NCBI RefSeq assembly: GCF_009727055.1 | Contig: NC_052355.1 | Coordinates: 8,114,990 to 8,178,989 of the forward strand | Length of the DNA stretch: 64,000 nt | Direction of reading: 5' to 3' | DNA from: Benincasa hispida | Lineage: Eukaryota; Streptophyta; Magnoliopsida; Cucurbitales; Cucurbitaceae | Part shown: one piece after another, positions 12,001 to 22,457 of the stretch | Layout of the letters: every line of letters begins with the position of its first letter | How positions within the stretch are numbered: the stretch's first letter is position 1 | The notes under the pieces: generated by a model | The model's database searches: none | Told to the model about the DNA's origin: nothing | What the model saw: the letters and a program-made list of their open reading frames with translations, nothing else | Translations under genes and position numbers: made by a program

Positions 12001-12572
12001 AATAACTTCAGCCTGCCTACGGCAATAGCTGAAACAACCTCACCAGTACCGACTCGTAGAATCATCTCTCCCTTTGGTAACGTTTGTCAGGAACTAAATC
12101 CTTGGTAAGAGGAACTGACATGATTGGTAGCACCCGAATCAAGGATCCAACCAGAATCACTATTCTTTACCAAACACGTCTCCAAGACCAATAAATCAGA
12201 TTTACTGTCTTTCTTCCCCTTTGGGAGAGTAGTGGGATTAATGTTAGAACAACTGACAATACTAGTTTTGTCATCCATCCCTGTATGCTTGAAAAGTAAG
12301 AACTGACGTTCAAACAAACCTTGTAATGAGTCCATGATCTCGCGTTCAATGACCATGTTCTCAACCCTTTTGGCCAAAATATCAGGTATGTTAGCCAAAA
12401 TGTGAAGTTGGGCCAATGAATTAGCCTTCATCCACACCTCATATACATTGCGAACACTTCGCAGTGCATCAAGGGTCGAGACTTGAGGACATTCCTCAAC
12501 CATGACAAATTTGAGGTCGTTTTCCACGAAATACGTTTCACATAATTCTTTCCACTGTATGTAGTCGGTCAT
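9027..12572 (-). pseudogene. Element 1 gag-pol polyprotein, degraded copia
   Basis: Minus-strand order: gag fragment, protease (WILDSGATNH intact), pre-integrase, integrase, reverse transcriptase, RNase H, ending at TAG 9027-9029. Domain order protease-integrase-RT-RNase H identifies Ty1/copia. Damage seen: the first integrase aspartate of the H-S-D motif is Tyr (codon 11479-11481). The integrase E of the usual S-E-R-R-N-R motif is Lys (11182-11184). The RT active site YVDD reads YVDN (10001-10012). There are also multiple stops and frameshifts. The gag part runs almost directly into the protease and lacks the CCHC zinc knuckle that element 3 retains, so several hundred bases are missing. Not functional. 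Confidence 0.9.
11711..11805. repeat. 49-bp tandem duplication in element 1 pol
   Basis: The 49-bp unit starting GGCCATACTGAACATTTC occurs twice in a row (11711-11759 and 11760-11805) with no visible difference. 49 is not a multiple of three, so it shifts the reading frame in the pre-integrase region. The near-perfect copies suggest a late event in an already dead element. Confidence 0.85.
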
Positions 12573-13464
12573 ATTAAAAGTACTAAACGGAAATACTAAT
12601 GAATTGCTGAAAAGAAAAACACATTGACCTACGTTAGGTTTTTAAGCAAATACCCGATGTAAAACAAAACAACATTCAATAAGGTTTTAGCAAAACTAAT
12701 ATGAACCCCGTGTGACATCTAGTTTCGCAATGACACTTCAAAGGTTTAGGACAAAAACCGTTGAAGGGAGGTCAATTATCCCTCCTCTGAATTGAGAAGT
12801 TCTCAACCAGTCATTAATATCAGAAAAACTCTTGCTCCTATAACGACTAGCCATCATTGATTTGGTCAAGAGATTATTAACTTACTTAACAATCTTATGT
12901 AAGTGTAACCCGCCATTTTAGGCCCTAAAGATCTACCCCAATCAGCCAATCTCAACGATCGTTTACCTTAGGTTTAACATTAGAGTAAATGATTTACCCA
13001 ATCGTTTAGCATTAGCTAAACCATAGAGTAAACGATTTACCCTATCGTTTAGTAAATACTACATGATCGTATAGAAAAATCTATACGATTGTTTAGATAA
13101 ATCCCAACGATCATTTACCTTAGGCTACACGATACGACCAATGTTTGGTATTCTTCTTTGTTGAGAACCGCATCTCCATGCATCGAAACTTCATCACAAA
13201 CGACCCGACGAACTCAAACTCTTTGAACTACAGACTCGATTGCAAGTTAATTATGCCTAAAAAATATAGGGGCCCTTACAAATTAATACTTTGTAATTAA
13301 AGAAAGCTTTTACTAAAGGTAATTAAACCCGAAACATTCATCAACTCCAACCACAAATGCACTTAACAATTAAATACAAATGCAGAAACCCACCGAGACT
13401 GTAAGAGAAGTTCAAAACAGACTTGTAATTTAGAATATCAGAACAACCTGGCTCTGATACCAAT
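12573..13464 (-). other. Element 1 untranslated leader with primer site
   Basis: About 0.9 kb between primer site and gag, without coding potential. The part 12955-13140 holds a dense run of CGATCGTTTA, AACGATTTACCC and ATCGTTTAG words. Element 3 has an equivalent but much longer leader with the same words, at 39650-39930. Confidence 0.7.
13451..13462 (-). promoter_or_regulatory. Primer-binding site (initiator tRNA-Met)
   Basis: Minus strand TGGTATCAGAGC, two bases inside the 5' LTR end at 13465. This is the standard plant copia sequence complementary to the 3' end of initiator tRNA-Met. It fixes the element's orientation as minus. Confidence 0.9.
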
Positions 13465-15521
13465 TGAAGAAAATCGAACATGCGGATTTCCATGAGCAGT
13501 GGAAAGATCCTTCCAAATTATAATCATATATGAACTTTACAATTACAGTCATAAACAGAAACATATAGTTATGCATTCACTATAGAAATTATAACATGAT
13601 ACTACAAATGATCAAGGAGAAACTCTACACATATTTGCAGACTCATCGGCAAGCTCCTTGATCACGAACGCTTGAACATAGCACCACAACAACCACGAAC
13701 GTTCGTCCAACACGACCGCAATACAGCACGATCACCGCTCACTCGAACTCAATGATCGCCTCGATCACGAACACCCTAACACCACGAACAGCCTCCATAG
13801 AACCTCGATAGTGTCGAGTTGCGTATGAGACCACCAAGAAGGCTACCTTTGTATTCTTGATGTAAGAATCCAAAGGGTGAGCTCTGTGTGGACTTGGTTT
13901 TAGGTAGAAGAAGGAGGAAACTGCAATCGTGTAAACGATTGAACAAGTGGGAGATGGCTGAACCTATTGTATAGGTCAATACCCAATCGTTTAGCAAAAA
14001 TTAAGTGATCGTCTAGCAAGAGCTATGAGATCGTTTAGCTTGCTCCATGTTGTTGCTTAGTAAATCCTATTTACTTGACAACTTCCGTGAGATTATTTTT
14101 TGAGAGAGAAAATCTCAAAAAAAAAATTGCATCATTACTAAAATTAGGAAAATAATTTTTCTTTTATCTCACGGTTACCATGAAACCACCAATAACCTCT
14201 CACTCAATTGATTATTAAAGAAAAAGAGTTTATTATCCAATAATTAATATTATTATAAATATAAATGATAACTAACTTATCATACTATATTTATAATCTA
14301 TAGTTTTAATATTTCGTCTCATGAAACATATAAACCATAGCTCTTTTTCTATTCCATGGAACTTAATGCAAATCTCATTTACATTAATCCTCCATTTGAT
14401 GTATCTCATGCACCATACTGATCATATCATATACAATCGAAATACATCTTGTCAATTTGAACATTTCAAATCAACACCAAGAACTGATCCTCAACTGAAT
14501 CCATTGAGTTACCGAGGGGACCTTATGGACCTATAGCTCGAAGCTCCAACGGTACGTGAATAACTGACTAAACACTTTAGTCACGGAATCCACCATCCAT
14601 TAACTGCCAGGCACTCCACTAAAGACCGACAGTTGAACTCTCCTTACCATAGATGTATTATATGTCCATCATAACCAATCAATAGTGCGACAACCCTTCA
14701 CAGATCGCTCGTAGGTATAGCTCGACTAATAACCGTTATGCCCCTGTAGTTACATCTAACTCTTTAAGTACCACTGAATCCTCTAATGAACATAAGTCAT
14801 AGTCCTACTATTATCGAGTCCTCTCTTCCTAAGAGAAGTTGTGGCCGCTATATTCAAACCCCAGAATCAGCCTTTAAGGGAGCAATCTCTCTACTTATCC
14901 CTACTTCGGGAAAGGAGTGAATTTCATCTTGTGAATTGTGTTCCTAGCTCCCAGATCAGACAACCCCTAAAAATGGTAAGCATGTTGAGTTGGCAATCTA
15001 GCCACGCTCATCCATACTAATTAAAAGACCGCCTTCAAAGGCAGAAGTTCCCAAAACACTCAAGATTGAGATCGTGTCACCTATGGTCGTTTAGAAGAGC
15101 TGTAAGTTTCTAGTATCAATGGCATTATATATAGAGTCTAGTCATCTCGTGGTCCGGTCTTATACAAACTCTTTGTATAGGACAGCCCCGCTCACATGTC
15201 TCCACTGAATGGTCAGGATCTACCATCTGTTGTAGTTTACAACACTTGTAAACTTGTACAAAACGGGCCGCATCCGTAGTGTCACCAAGATCAGGTATCC
15301 CACATTAATCCTTATACTACAGACCTATTTATGTTATCACTTAAGGTATGATCCACTTGTATATCATATATACATACTTAAGTTTACATAAAATAACCAT
15401 GAAGCTTTTTTTTTGGATATGAGTAGATGCCTGAATGAAATAACATTTATTTTATTCATAAAACAATATGCATCCTTACAAACAACGAGACGTCGGGAGA
15501 ATTAGGAAACCAATCCCAACA
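13465..15521 (-). repeat. 5' LTR of element 1
   Basis: 2057 bp, plus-strand edges TGAAGAAAATCG and ATCCCAACA. Pairs with 6846-8919 along its full length. A TATA-like CTATACAATAGG lies near 13964-13975 on the minus strand, again flanked by AAACGATTG and GATCGTTTAG motifs. Confidence 0.85.
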
Positions 15522-15923
15522 CAGTTTTATACAAACTCATTTGTATAGGATACCCTCACTCGCATGTCTTCACATAAATGATTAGGATCAGACCATTTAT
15601 AGCACTTTACAATACTTGTAACATTTACAAAGTGGGCCATATCTGTAGTGTCACCAGGATAAGGTTTCCCTCCTTTATCCATATATATAGACCATTTAGG
15701 TTATCGCTTAAGGCATGATCCATTGTATGTCTCCACATCATGCTTAATTTACAACGATAACCAAGGATCTTAGTTTACGGTTTATGATTAATACAAATAA
15801 AATATCTCATATTTCTTAGACCGTATTGAATAAAATATCTCATATTATTACATCACAAATGTTTGTCATACGCGTGTTTACAAACTAAAGGACCCTACAA
15901 GATTTAAGGCATTAACCTCAACA
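15522..15923 (-). mobile_element. Copia solo LTR (family B), right part
   Basis: Resumes the LTR interrupted at 6845. TTATACAAACTCATTTGTATAGGA continues exactly where the uninterrupted relatives at 33376 and 42018 continue. It ends ACCTCAACA at 15923, equivalent to the ATCCCAACA ends of related LTRs. The next five bases are ATAAT (see the left part). Confidence 0.75.
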
Positions 15924-16330
15924 ATAATGTTGTTAGAGGGAATTATTTCTAGCCAATCCCTGGCATGATCCTAGAAGAAAAAATGAAACAATCTTAATTT
16001 TGTAGCATCATTAGTGACTCCATTAACTTTTACTATCTTACAGATTTCAATGAAGGATCAAATATGTTTGGGTGGATCTTCAATAAGACGTCCTTTGAAA
16101 GCATTCTCCCTCGTTATTTGGATCAACCCTGACTTCATTCAAAATTGTTTACATTTATAGGAGCATGTACTACCTCGAGTTGAGCTATTAGGGAATGACA
16201 ATTGGAAATACTCCCTAATTGCTTTTTTCACTTCTTCAGCAATCTCTTCACTTGCTTCTTCTCTACTCTTTAGATTTTTCTGAAAGTTCATTCAATCTCA
16301 AGATGAAAAGGCAAGAGATTAGAATCTACC
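15924..16330 (-). pseudogene. Gypsy gag remnant, upstream half
   Basis: Minus-strand reading gives, in order, FKGRLIEDPPKH, KVNGVTNDATKLRLF and ARDWLEIIPSN. These match the plant gypsy gag consensus (EDP-x-x-H, K-x-N-G-V, L-R-L-F-P-F-S-L, A-x-x-W-L-x-S-L-P). Stops interrupt it. It continues at 4880-5087 across the nested insertions. Athila/Tat-type gypsy is the most likely lineage; this is inference. Confidence 0.65.
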
Positions 16331-16920
16331 ATACGGAGCATGCCCAAGAGTAAATCCAATAGGTTTTTCCAACAAAAATAAAAATAAATAAAATACACCT
16401 TATCTATAATATCTCCAACTCTAGAAGTATTGACCAAAATCAGTTATTGACCAAGATATAGTATAGTAAAACGGTCTTAAGGGGTTGAGTATCGTCCTCA
16501 AGAATCAAACTCTACATATTTGTTTAACTATTTAGAATTTTGTTGTCTAAGGAATGGAAACTAAGTGACTGATTCAAACTTTAAAAGTAAAAATAAAGTT
16601 AGAAAACAAGATGAAAATATCAGAGGTTAAAAGCATTTAGGGTGTTAATTTCATTAATTTGTTCATTATGTCATGCTTATGTTTTCATGAAATCTTGTGC
16701 AAACAATATGTTTAAGCCCAAAAACTATTATCTAAATTATTTTCTCTAAAAAACAGTTCTTTCTCATGCAACTTAATTGATTACTAATATTTTGAAACCA
16801 AATAAGAAACATAGCATTAAGCGACATCATTAGCAACTTTCTTTAATAACTTAACTGTTAGGATTCAATGTCATAGATCCAATTAAATATACAATCTCTC
16901 AATTATACATCTGACCTAAT
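16331..16920. other. AT-rich sequence next to the gypsy gag
   Basis: Probably the leader of the gypsy element whose gag lies to the left. A phrase around 16463-16495 (GGTCTTAAGGGGTTGAG) is non-coding. I see no primer site or LTR edge. It is cut at 16920 by the next solo LTR. Confidence 0.35.
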
Positions 16921-18618
16921 TGTTAGGATTTATGACCTAAAGTCTTGTAATTAATCAATTGATTCATTTAGTTATTAAATATATAATATTAGATTATCCA
17001 TTAACAGTTAAAAATCCAAGGTATTATATGTAGTCTAGAACGAGTATGTAGTTGACATCTAGGTAGATCATGTTCTAGGAACAACCTAAAGATCTATAGT
17101 CTATGGATAAGATTGGGTGTCTTATCCTAGTGACACAATGGATACGGCTCACTTTGTAATAGTTACAAATGATTTGATCCAAATCGTTCATATGAAGACA
17201 TGTAAGTGGGGTATCCTATACAAAGAGTTTGTATAAGATCGGACTATGAAATAATTAATCTCTCTTTGTAAATCCATTAATTGATGAGATTAATATTTCA
17301 AAGGATGATCATGTGTGAGTCGATCTTAATCATGAGTCAGTTATGAATTCCTGTTTGTGAGGGCTCGTCCTTTGATTTGCACGAGTGAGAGTGGTCGAAT
17401 CGCCAATACAATATGCTTACTATTTTGGGGAATTGCTTGAATAAGAAGTTGAGAACATAAATTCACAAGATGGAATTCACTCCTCATACAAGGTAAGTAG
17501 ATAAGTAGTTCCCTTAAGTGCTGACTCTGGGATTTGAACAAGGGGCCCCATCCTTTCACTGGCTCGAAAGAAACTTAGTTTATGGTTGAGCCATAAACAA
17601 TTTATTCATTAGGGGATAAGTGGTACTTAAGAAAAATAGATAATTATAGGTGGTAAAACAGATATTTGATCAAGCTGTAATTATGAATAATCGTGAAGGA
17701 TCGACTTGCTTATATTGATTATATCCATGGACACAACTTGTCCTACAGTGCATAAGAGTTCAACTATAGAACTATAGTGTTTTGCCCTGCAGTTAATGAA
17801 TGAAGATTAATTAATTAAAGAGTTTAGTTAACTAATCTTGGATAATTTGTACTTATAATCTGTAGGTCCAAATATGTTGAAATTAAATTTAAAACGTTCA
17901 AATTTATGAGGAAAAATATTAATTGTATTGGATACAATTAAAATATAATTTACCATAAAGATTTATTTGAATAAGATTCAAATTATATCTATATAATATT
18001 GAGAATTAATTTATTTGAATGAGATTCGAATAAATAAATCATTTAATTTGATGAGAGTCGAATTAAATTGATAATGGGAGAATTAATAAATATTGAGTGT
18101 GATATAAATATCTAAATCATTTTATTATAAGATATTAAATTGGATAATTATAATCATCTTTTGATATGAGACATTAGTAGATAATTATAATTAAATAAAG
18201 AGTTATCCTAATTGAATTAGAAGTAACCCCATTGAGTTCTATATAAAGGGCCCTAAGGAGTCGGGACACACAATAACATAATCTCTACAACCATTCTACA
18301 GAGACTATCTCTAGAAAAACTTCTCCCAATTTTAGAGAAAGATTCTTTAAAATTATCCTTCCCTACTCCCTTCACATCATTCAAGAGAGATTTCCACAAA
18401 TTAAATCCTTGCAAAAGTCATAGAAAGAAAGATCTCAAAAAGAAAAATATCGGTTCAAGGAGAAAATTTTGCTGTAGTTGCATATTGAAAAAATCATGGT
18501 GCTTAACCCCCTTTATGTTTGTGTATTTTTAATTCCTTCAAGACATCAAAGAACACAATTCCATCGTTTCCATTGTGGGATCTAAGCTTTTAATCTCTTC
18601 ACTGACATGCATTGTTGG
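16921..18618 (+). mobile_element. Copia-like solo LTR, plus orientation
   Basis: Starts TGTTAGGATTTATGACC. It then runs through the same phrases as the other LTRs but reverse-complemented: TATACAAAGAGTTTGTATAAG, GAATTCACTCCT, GTTTTGCCCTGCAGTTA. This is therefore a diverged family member in plus orientation. The right edge is uncertain. TTCCTTCA at 18533-18540 is the expected LTR end, but the left-flanking 5-mer CTAAT recurs at 18619-18623, which would put the edge at 18618. No internal coding region follows, so it is solo or truncated. Confidence 0.6.
18240..18248 (+). promoter_or_regulatory. TATA box of the plus-strand solo LTR
   Basis: TATATAAAG followed by GGCCC and a purine-rich start zone, about 300-380 bp before the LTR end. 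It is in the right place for LTR transcription. Motif and position only. Confidence 0.45.
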
Positions 18619-19440
18619 CTAATCAACAAGAACATAAGCAAAATAACATTGAAAAACATATCATTCAACAATATCCATGAAAGTAATAAACAATTGACTC
18701 AAATTCATAAATAAATTCATCAACATCATAAAACTAAATAGTCTAGTGACTCATAGCTATCAAACACATATTTGCACACATTTTGAAAAACATTTACAAC
18801 AAAGAGAATGAACAAAACAAGAAAACACTATTGTCGAAGTGATTCCCTGTCGTTGAAGTCTGTCAACCTCGCCTTGATTTGCACCTCAGGATCTCAAACA
18901 GCCTCCACACTCTTTTCCTCACACTTACTACTCTCTTTTGCAGCAAAACTCACTTTAAGGCTTCCGAATTTTATGTCCGAGGCCGCCAAAAAATATTAAG
19001 ATTTATTGAGAAATTTTTCCTAAACTGCACCAATTTTCAAAAAAGGAAAGCTAGTGTCGTGACGCTCTAAGGAAGCGTCGCAATGCTGCTGCATTCCAAT
19101 GCTTTTGCCTCTTCGTCTACCACGTCGCTATATCGTGCTATGATAGAGTGTCATGACGCTCTTGCATAGCATTGCAACACTATGCATTACGTTGCACACT
19201 TCTTCAAAATCTTAACTACTAGAAATCGCGTCGAGTTCAGCACGTGGCACTGCCCTGTTTTCTTGGCAATTTGATTTTTTCTCTCTTTTTCTTAGAAATT
19301 TGGTCTGGTTTGGTTCTCTTGACTTTTGAAACATTTTCCTTTGCTAAATTTTTGAAAAACACTAGCAAATCCATTAAATCCAAAAAAAAAAAAAAAAAAC
19401 TCTAAATAAGAAGCAAAAAAAGCACTTTTGAGTGCTTTTC
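18619..19440. other. Unassigned repeat-like sequence with CATTGCAA words
   Basis: No gene. From 19050 to 19200 it carries repeated words such as GTCGTGACGCTC, GCGTCGCAATGCTG and ATAGCATTGCAACACTATG. Similar words (GCGTTGCAACGCTATGG) occur inside the CACTA element at 56180-56340. A 19-base A tract is at about 19381-19399. It may be the right flank of the gypsy element cut at 16920. Confidence 0.35.
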
Positions 19441-19444
19441 AATA

Positions 19445-19560
19445 GTGAGTGGGGTATCCTTACAAAGAATTTGTATAAGACTGAATCACGAAATATTTAT
19501 TCTCTCTTTATAAATTTGTTAATGATACGTGAAAATGCATGAGTCAATTAATAATACAGT
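19445..19560 (+). mobile_element. Small relic of a copia LTR
   Basis: About 115 bp matching the LTR at 17197-17300: GAGTGGGGTATCC, then TTTGTATAAGACTGAATCACG, then TCTCTCTTTATAAAT. Same orientation as the 16921 LTR, truncated on both sides. Confidence 0.5.
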
Positions 19561-20050
19561 TCAAACGGTCAAGAGACAGAGTTAACAATAAACATTTATT
19601 GACAATTAATACCTATCATAGTATTGTTTTATATAACAATTTTTTTATTGTCAATAATTGTTTAAAAAGTTGACTTTTTCTATCCATTAAACATTTGTCT
19701 TGACAAGATTAAAAATTTGTCACAAAAAAATTAATAACGACACATTTACAATGTTGATAATGTCTTGATTGTGACATTATATAAACATCATAGAAATGTT
19801 GACATTTATTTATAGTCATTGCAATCTGATTGATGGCAATATTCCAATGTCATATAATTACATCTCATGACATTCATCAATTATAAAAAATACTTTTAAT
19901 GATGGATAACTATTTGTTTCATACCTATTGTTATACCTATGTTTCCTCTAATTTCGACATCAAATATATATACAAACATAAATATGAACTTTCATATATA
20001 ACAATAGAGTTTGTAACGCTCATACAAGGCAAACTATAAACAATGAAACT
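19561..20050. other. AT-rich sequence, nothing assigned
   Basis: Contains several TTGACA and TGTCAA-like words, loosely like CACTA subterminal repeats, but no CACTA terminus and no target duplication. I assign nothing. Confidence 0.4.
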
Positions 20051-20575
20051 TGTAACGACCCGAGTTTAGAAGGGGGACATGAATGAACCAAGACCACATC
20101 CAAATGAGAGGGATCTTGAGGACATGAAAGTATTAAGAAAGACTTAAAAGAATTGAAGTTACTACCTATATCAACAAAGTGCACCTTCCTTTTCAGTGAC
20201 TTAATTATAGGAATTTCAAAGTTAAGTATGCTTAGCTTGGAGCAATCCTATGTTGAGTGACCTCCTAGAAATTTTCTTAGGATACATGTGAGTGAGGATA
20301 AAGTATGCTGAAAGGACGAGTGTTGGTTTGTAGGGATAGTCTTCAATCTTGAAAATCCTATGTTGAGTGACCTCTTGGGAATTTTCCTACGATGCATGTG
20401 AGTGAGGACAAGACATCCTGAAAGGACGAATGTTGGTTTGTGAGGATAGTCTTCAATCTTGGAAGTACAAGAGGATAATGTGTCAGGTTATAGATAATGG
20501 TGGGAATGTCAGGGTAAATAAGGTGTCGAATTATGATCTGAATTCTGGGCCTAGGGGCACTACAAAACTGGTAAC
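20051..20575 (+). mobile_element. Gypsy (chromovirus-like) LTR fragment
   Basis: Starts TGTAACGACCCGAG, a common opening of chromovirus-type gypsy LTRs in dicots, and ends near GGGCCTAGGGGCACTAC. Within it a 110-bp unit is duplicated in tandem at 20245-20354 and 20355-20464, each with ATCCTATGTTGAGTGACC and GAAAGGACGA. No adjacent coding region. Lineage is inference. Confidence 0.5.
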
Positions 20576-20633
20576 CTAACTTTGGTTAAGTTATTTACAA
20601 ATCTAGTAATTACTACTAAACTGTTTGAATTAT

Positions 20634-20668
<35 letters not shown>

Positions 20669-21340
20669 ATGTGTGAATAATTTGCTTGGTGGGGTTTCTT
20701 ACTTCAACGGGCATGTGTAAATACTTATGTAATAAAACATTCATTTTAGAATTAAACTCAGTACATAAATGTTAATAATAATAATAACAATATTAAGCTT
20801 GATCTTAATATTCACATTCTCTTTGTCATTTCGTTGACTACATTTACACTTAAAACCTCACTTTAATCATATAACTAAGCTTCAAATCAAACTTTAAAAT
20901 AGAAACGATACATAGAGTCACAATATGACCACATGAATAGGCTCCAAATCAAACTTTATTAATATAAATAACCACCAATTTTTAAATCATTCTTTTTAAC
21001 ATTGCATCTTGACATAAAAACCATATAAGAATAAGATTAAATGAAACCTATTCGTTTGAAGGGGGAGGGGTTAACAAGTGAAACATATACTTGTTGAATA
21101 TAAAAAGAGGTTTATCTCATAAAAAATCTTCTAAAACTCAAGCATATTAATCCAATATAGACTTCCAAGTACAAAATTTAAATACTCACTGTAGTCTTAC
21201 TATTTAGATATTAGGTCTATCAAAGTAAATCAATGCAAATAAGTATTTGAAAGATATTCTCATCATTATAAAAAAATTAATTCTACCGATATAAACTAAT
21301 TCAAATAAACATGTAGTTCTAAGTTATATGATATATCTCG

Positions 21341-21375
<35 letters not shown>

Positions 21376-21829
21376 ATTAGCTTCAAAAACTTGTACAAAA
21401 ACTTTATAACTTGAGAGTGAGATCGAACTAACATCCAAAAACTTATATAACCCCAAGCTATTTGATTTATCTATCAGTTTGTATAAGTACCTATAATATT
21501 AATTAAACATTATATATTAATAAGTGTACATTTTTAATGCTACAAAAGTGTTATATCAACATCACTTGCAACATATATGCATCAAGACAAGGACTGCATA
21601 TTGGGCACATATGACAAAAATCTCGTAATACGTCAATCAAAATACTTCCACTGGTACAAATTATTCGAATTGGTGACTCGACATGTTCCAGCTCACGAAG
21701 TAAACAACGTAAAGCAATTAGTGAACTTTGAATGTGTCAATGACGAAAATCCAAAACCTTTGTTTGACATTTTATCATCCTTCTATCAACAAGTATCATG
21801 ACATTAGAAATAATGTATCAATACAAAAG
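20576..21829. other. AT-rich intergenic with two long poly(A) tracts
   Basis: A33 at 20635-20667 and A29 at 21344-21372. Neither tract has a recognisable LINE or SINE body upstream that I can identify. The 74-codon plus ORF at 21577-21801 is listed separately. Confidence 0.5.
21577..21801 (+). other. 74-codon ORF, unrecognised
   Basis: Begins MHQDKDCILGTYDKN, balanced composition, charged, no membrane segment or repeat. It ends 29 bases before a region that, on the opposite strand, resembles a CACTA protein. It could be an unrelated relic or chance. No promoter or splice context supports expression. Confidence 0.15.
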
Positions 21830-22057
21830 AAGTTGAAAAAATACTACCTTTTCGTTGTCAACTATTACAAGGTATCGTGGCCATAACAAGTGTGAACCTA
21901 CTTCCTATGATAGAGTGTTGTCTTCTTCCTTTATTGGTACATGAATAGAACAATCACCATCCACAACTACGTCAATTGACACTCTCACATTGTCACCATT
22001 CATATCATAATCCAATACGGTCTCAATTGTGACGACATTAATTTCAAACCCAACTGT
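21830..22057 (-). pseudogene. Possible CACTA transposon protein relic
   Basis: The minus strand reads about 75 codons with one stop, ending in LLWPRYLVIVDNEK. CACTA open reading frames of plants have a segment of the form G-x-x-x-x-W-P-x-x-L-V-I/L between the transposase and Ulp1-like parts. I recognise this only by that motif. It is truncated on its upstream side by the left LTR of element 2, which inserted at 22058. Confidence 0.3.
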
Positions 22058-22457
22058 TGTAAACGATAGACGTTGCCAAGAGACTAAACGATAGAGGCAG
22101 GAGTCTACACGAAAGAGATGAGAGTGTAGACGATAGAGGCAGAAGACTACACGATAGAGTTGAGAGATAAAGGCAAGAAACTACATGACAGAGTCGAGAG
22201 AGTAAACGACAGAAGAAAGGAAAGAAATTTACTAAACGGTAGGCCTTCCGTGATGAATAGCGCCCATCGTGTAGTAGCTATTTATTAACGTATATATTGC
22301 CACATGACATAATAACACTGGTTTAATATAACAATCATGAGAGAGAAAAGAGAAAATAACAACCAAAATAGTGGAAAATGAATTATTGAAGGAAGGCAGA
22401 GGAAAATGAAGAGAAAAAGTTTGTTGTAATTAGCAGATGTGAGCGACTCTTTTATCA
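22058..22457 (-). repeat. 3' LTR of element 2
   Basis: Aligns with 27106-27531. The first ~200 bp is a degenerate tandem of a ~35-bp unit built from CTACACGATAGAG, GTAAACGATAGAGGCAG and similar. This copy has one unit fewer than the 5' LTR, which explains the length difference. The minus-strand TATA-like AATAAATAGC lies near 22282-22293. Confidence 0.8.

Larger units (their letters stand above)
6846..15521 (-). mobile_element. Ty1/copia element 1, both LTRs present, defective
   Basis: An 8.68-kb element read on the minus strand: 5' LTR 13465-15521, primer site 13451-13462, degraded gag-pol 9027-12572, polypurine tract at 8920-8935, 3' LTR 6846-8919. LTRs start TGTTGGGATTGG and end CTTCA on the minus strand. 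It sits inside a family B solo LTR. Flanking 5-mers TGGTC (left) and CAGTT (right) match the expected target CGGTC/TGGTC with transitions only. The two LTRs differ at many positions (roughly nine of ten bases agree by eye at the outer end), so insertion is not recent. Confidence 0.85.

Noticed and set aside
13451..13462. tRNA gene remnant at TGGTATCAGAGC sites
   Set aside because: Only the 12-base complement of the tRNA 3' end is present, at LTR junctions; these are primer-binding sites.
19561..20050. Second CACTA element
   Set aside because: Some TTGACA/TGTCAA words, but no CACTA terminus, no ordered subterminal array and no target duplication.
22070..22260. CRISPR-like or satellite array
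   Set aside because: Unit is short, degenerate, without spacers, and confined to both LTRs of a plant retrotransposon.
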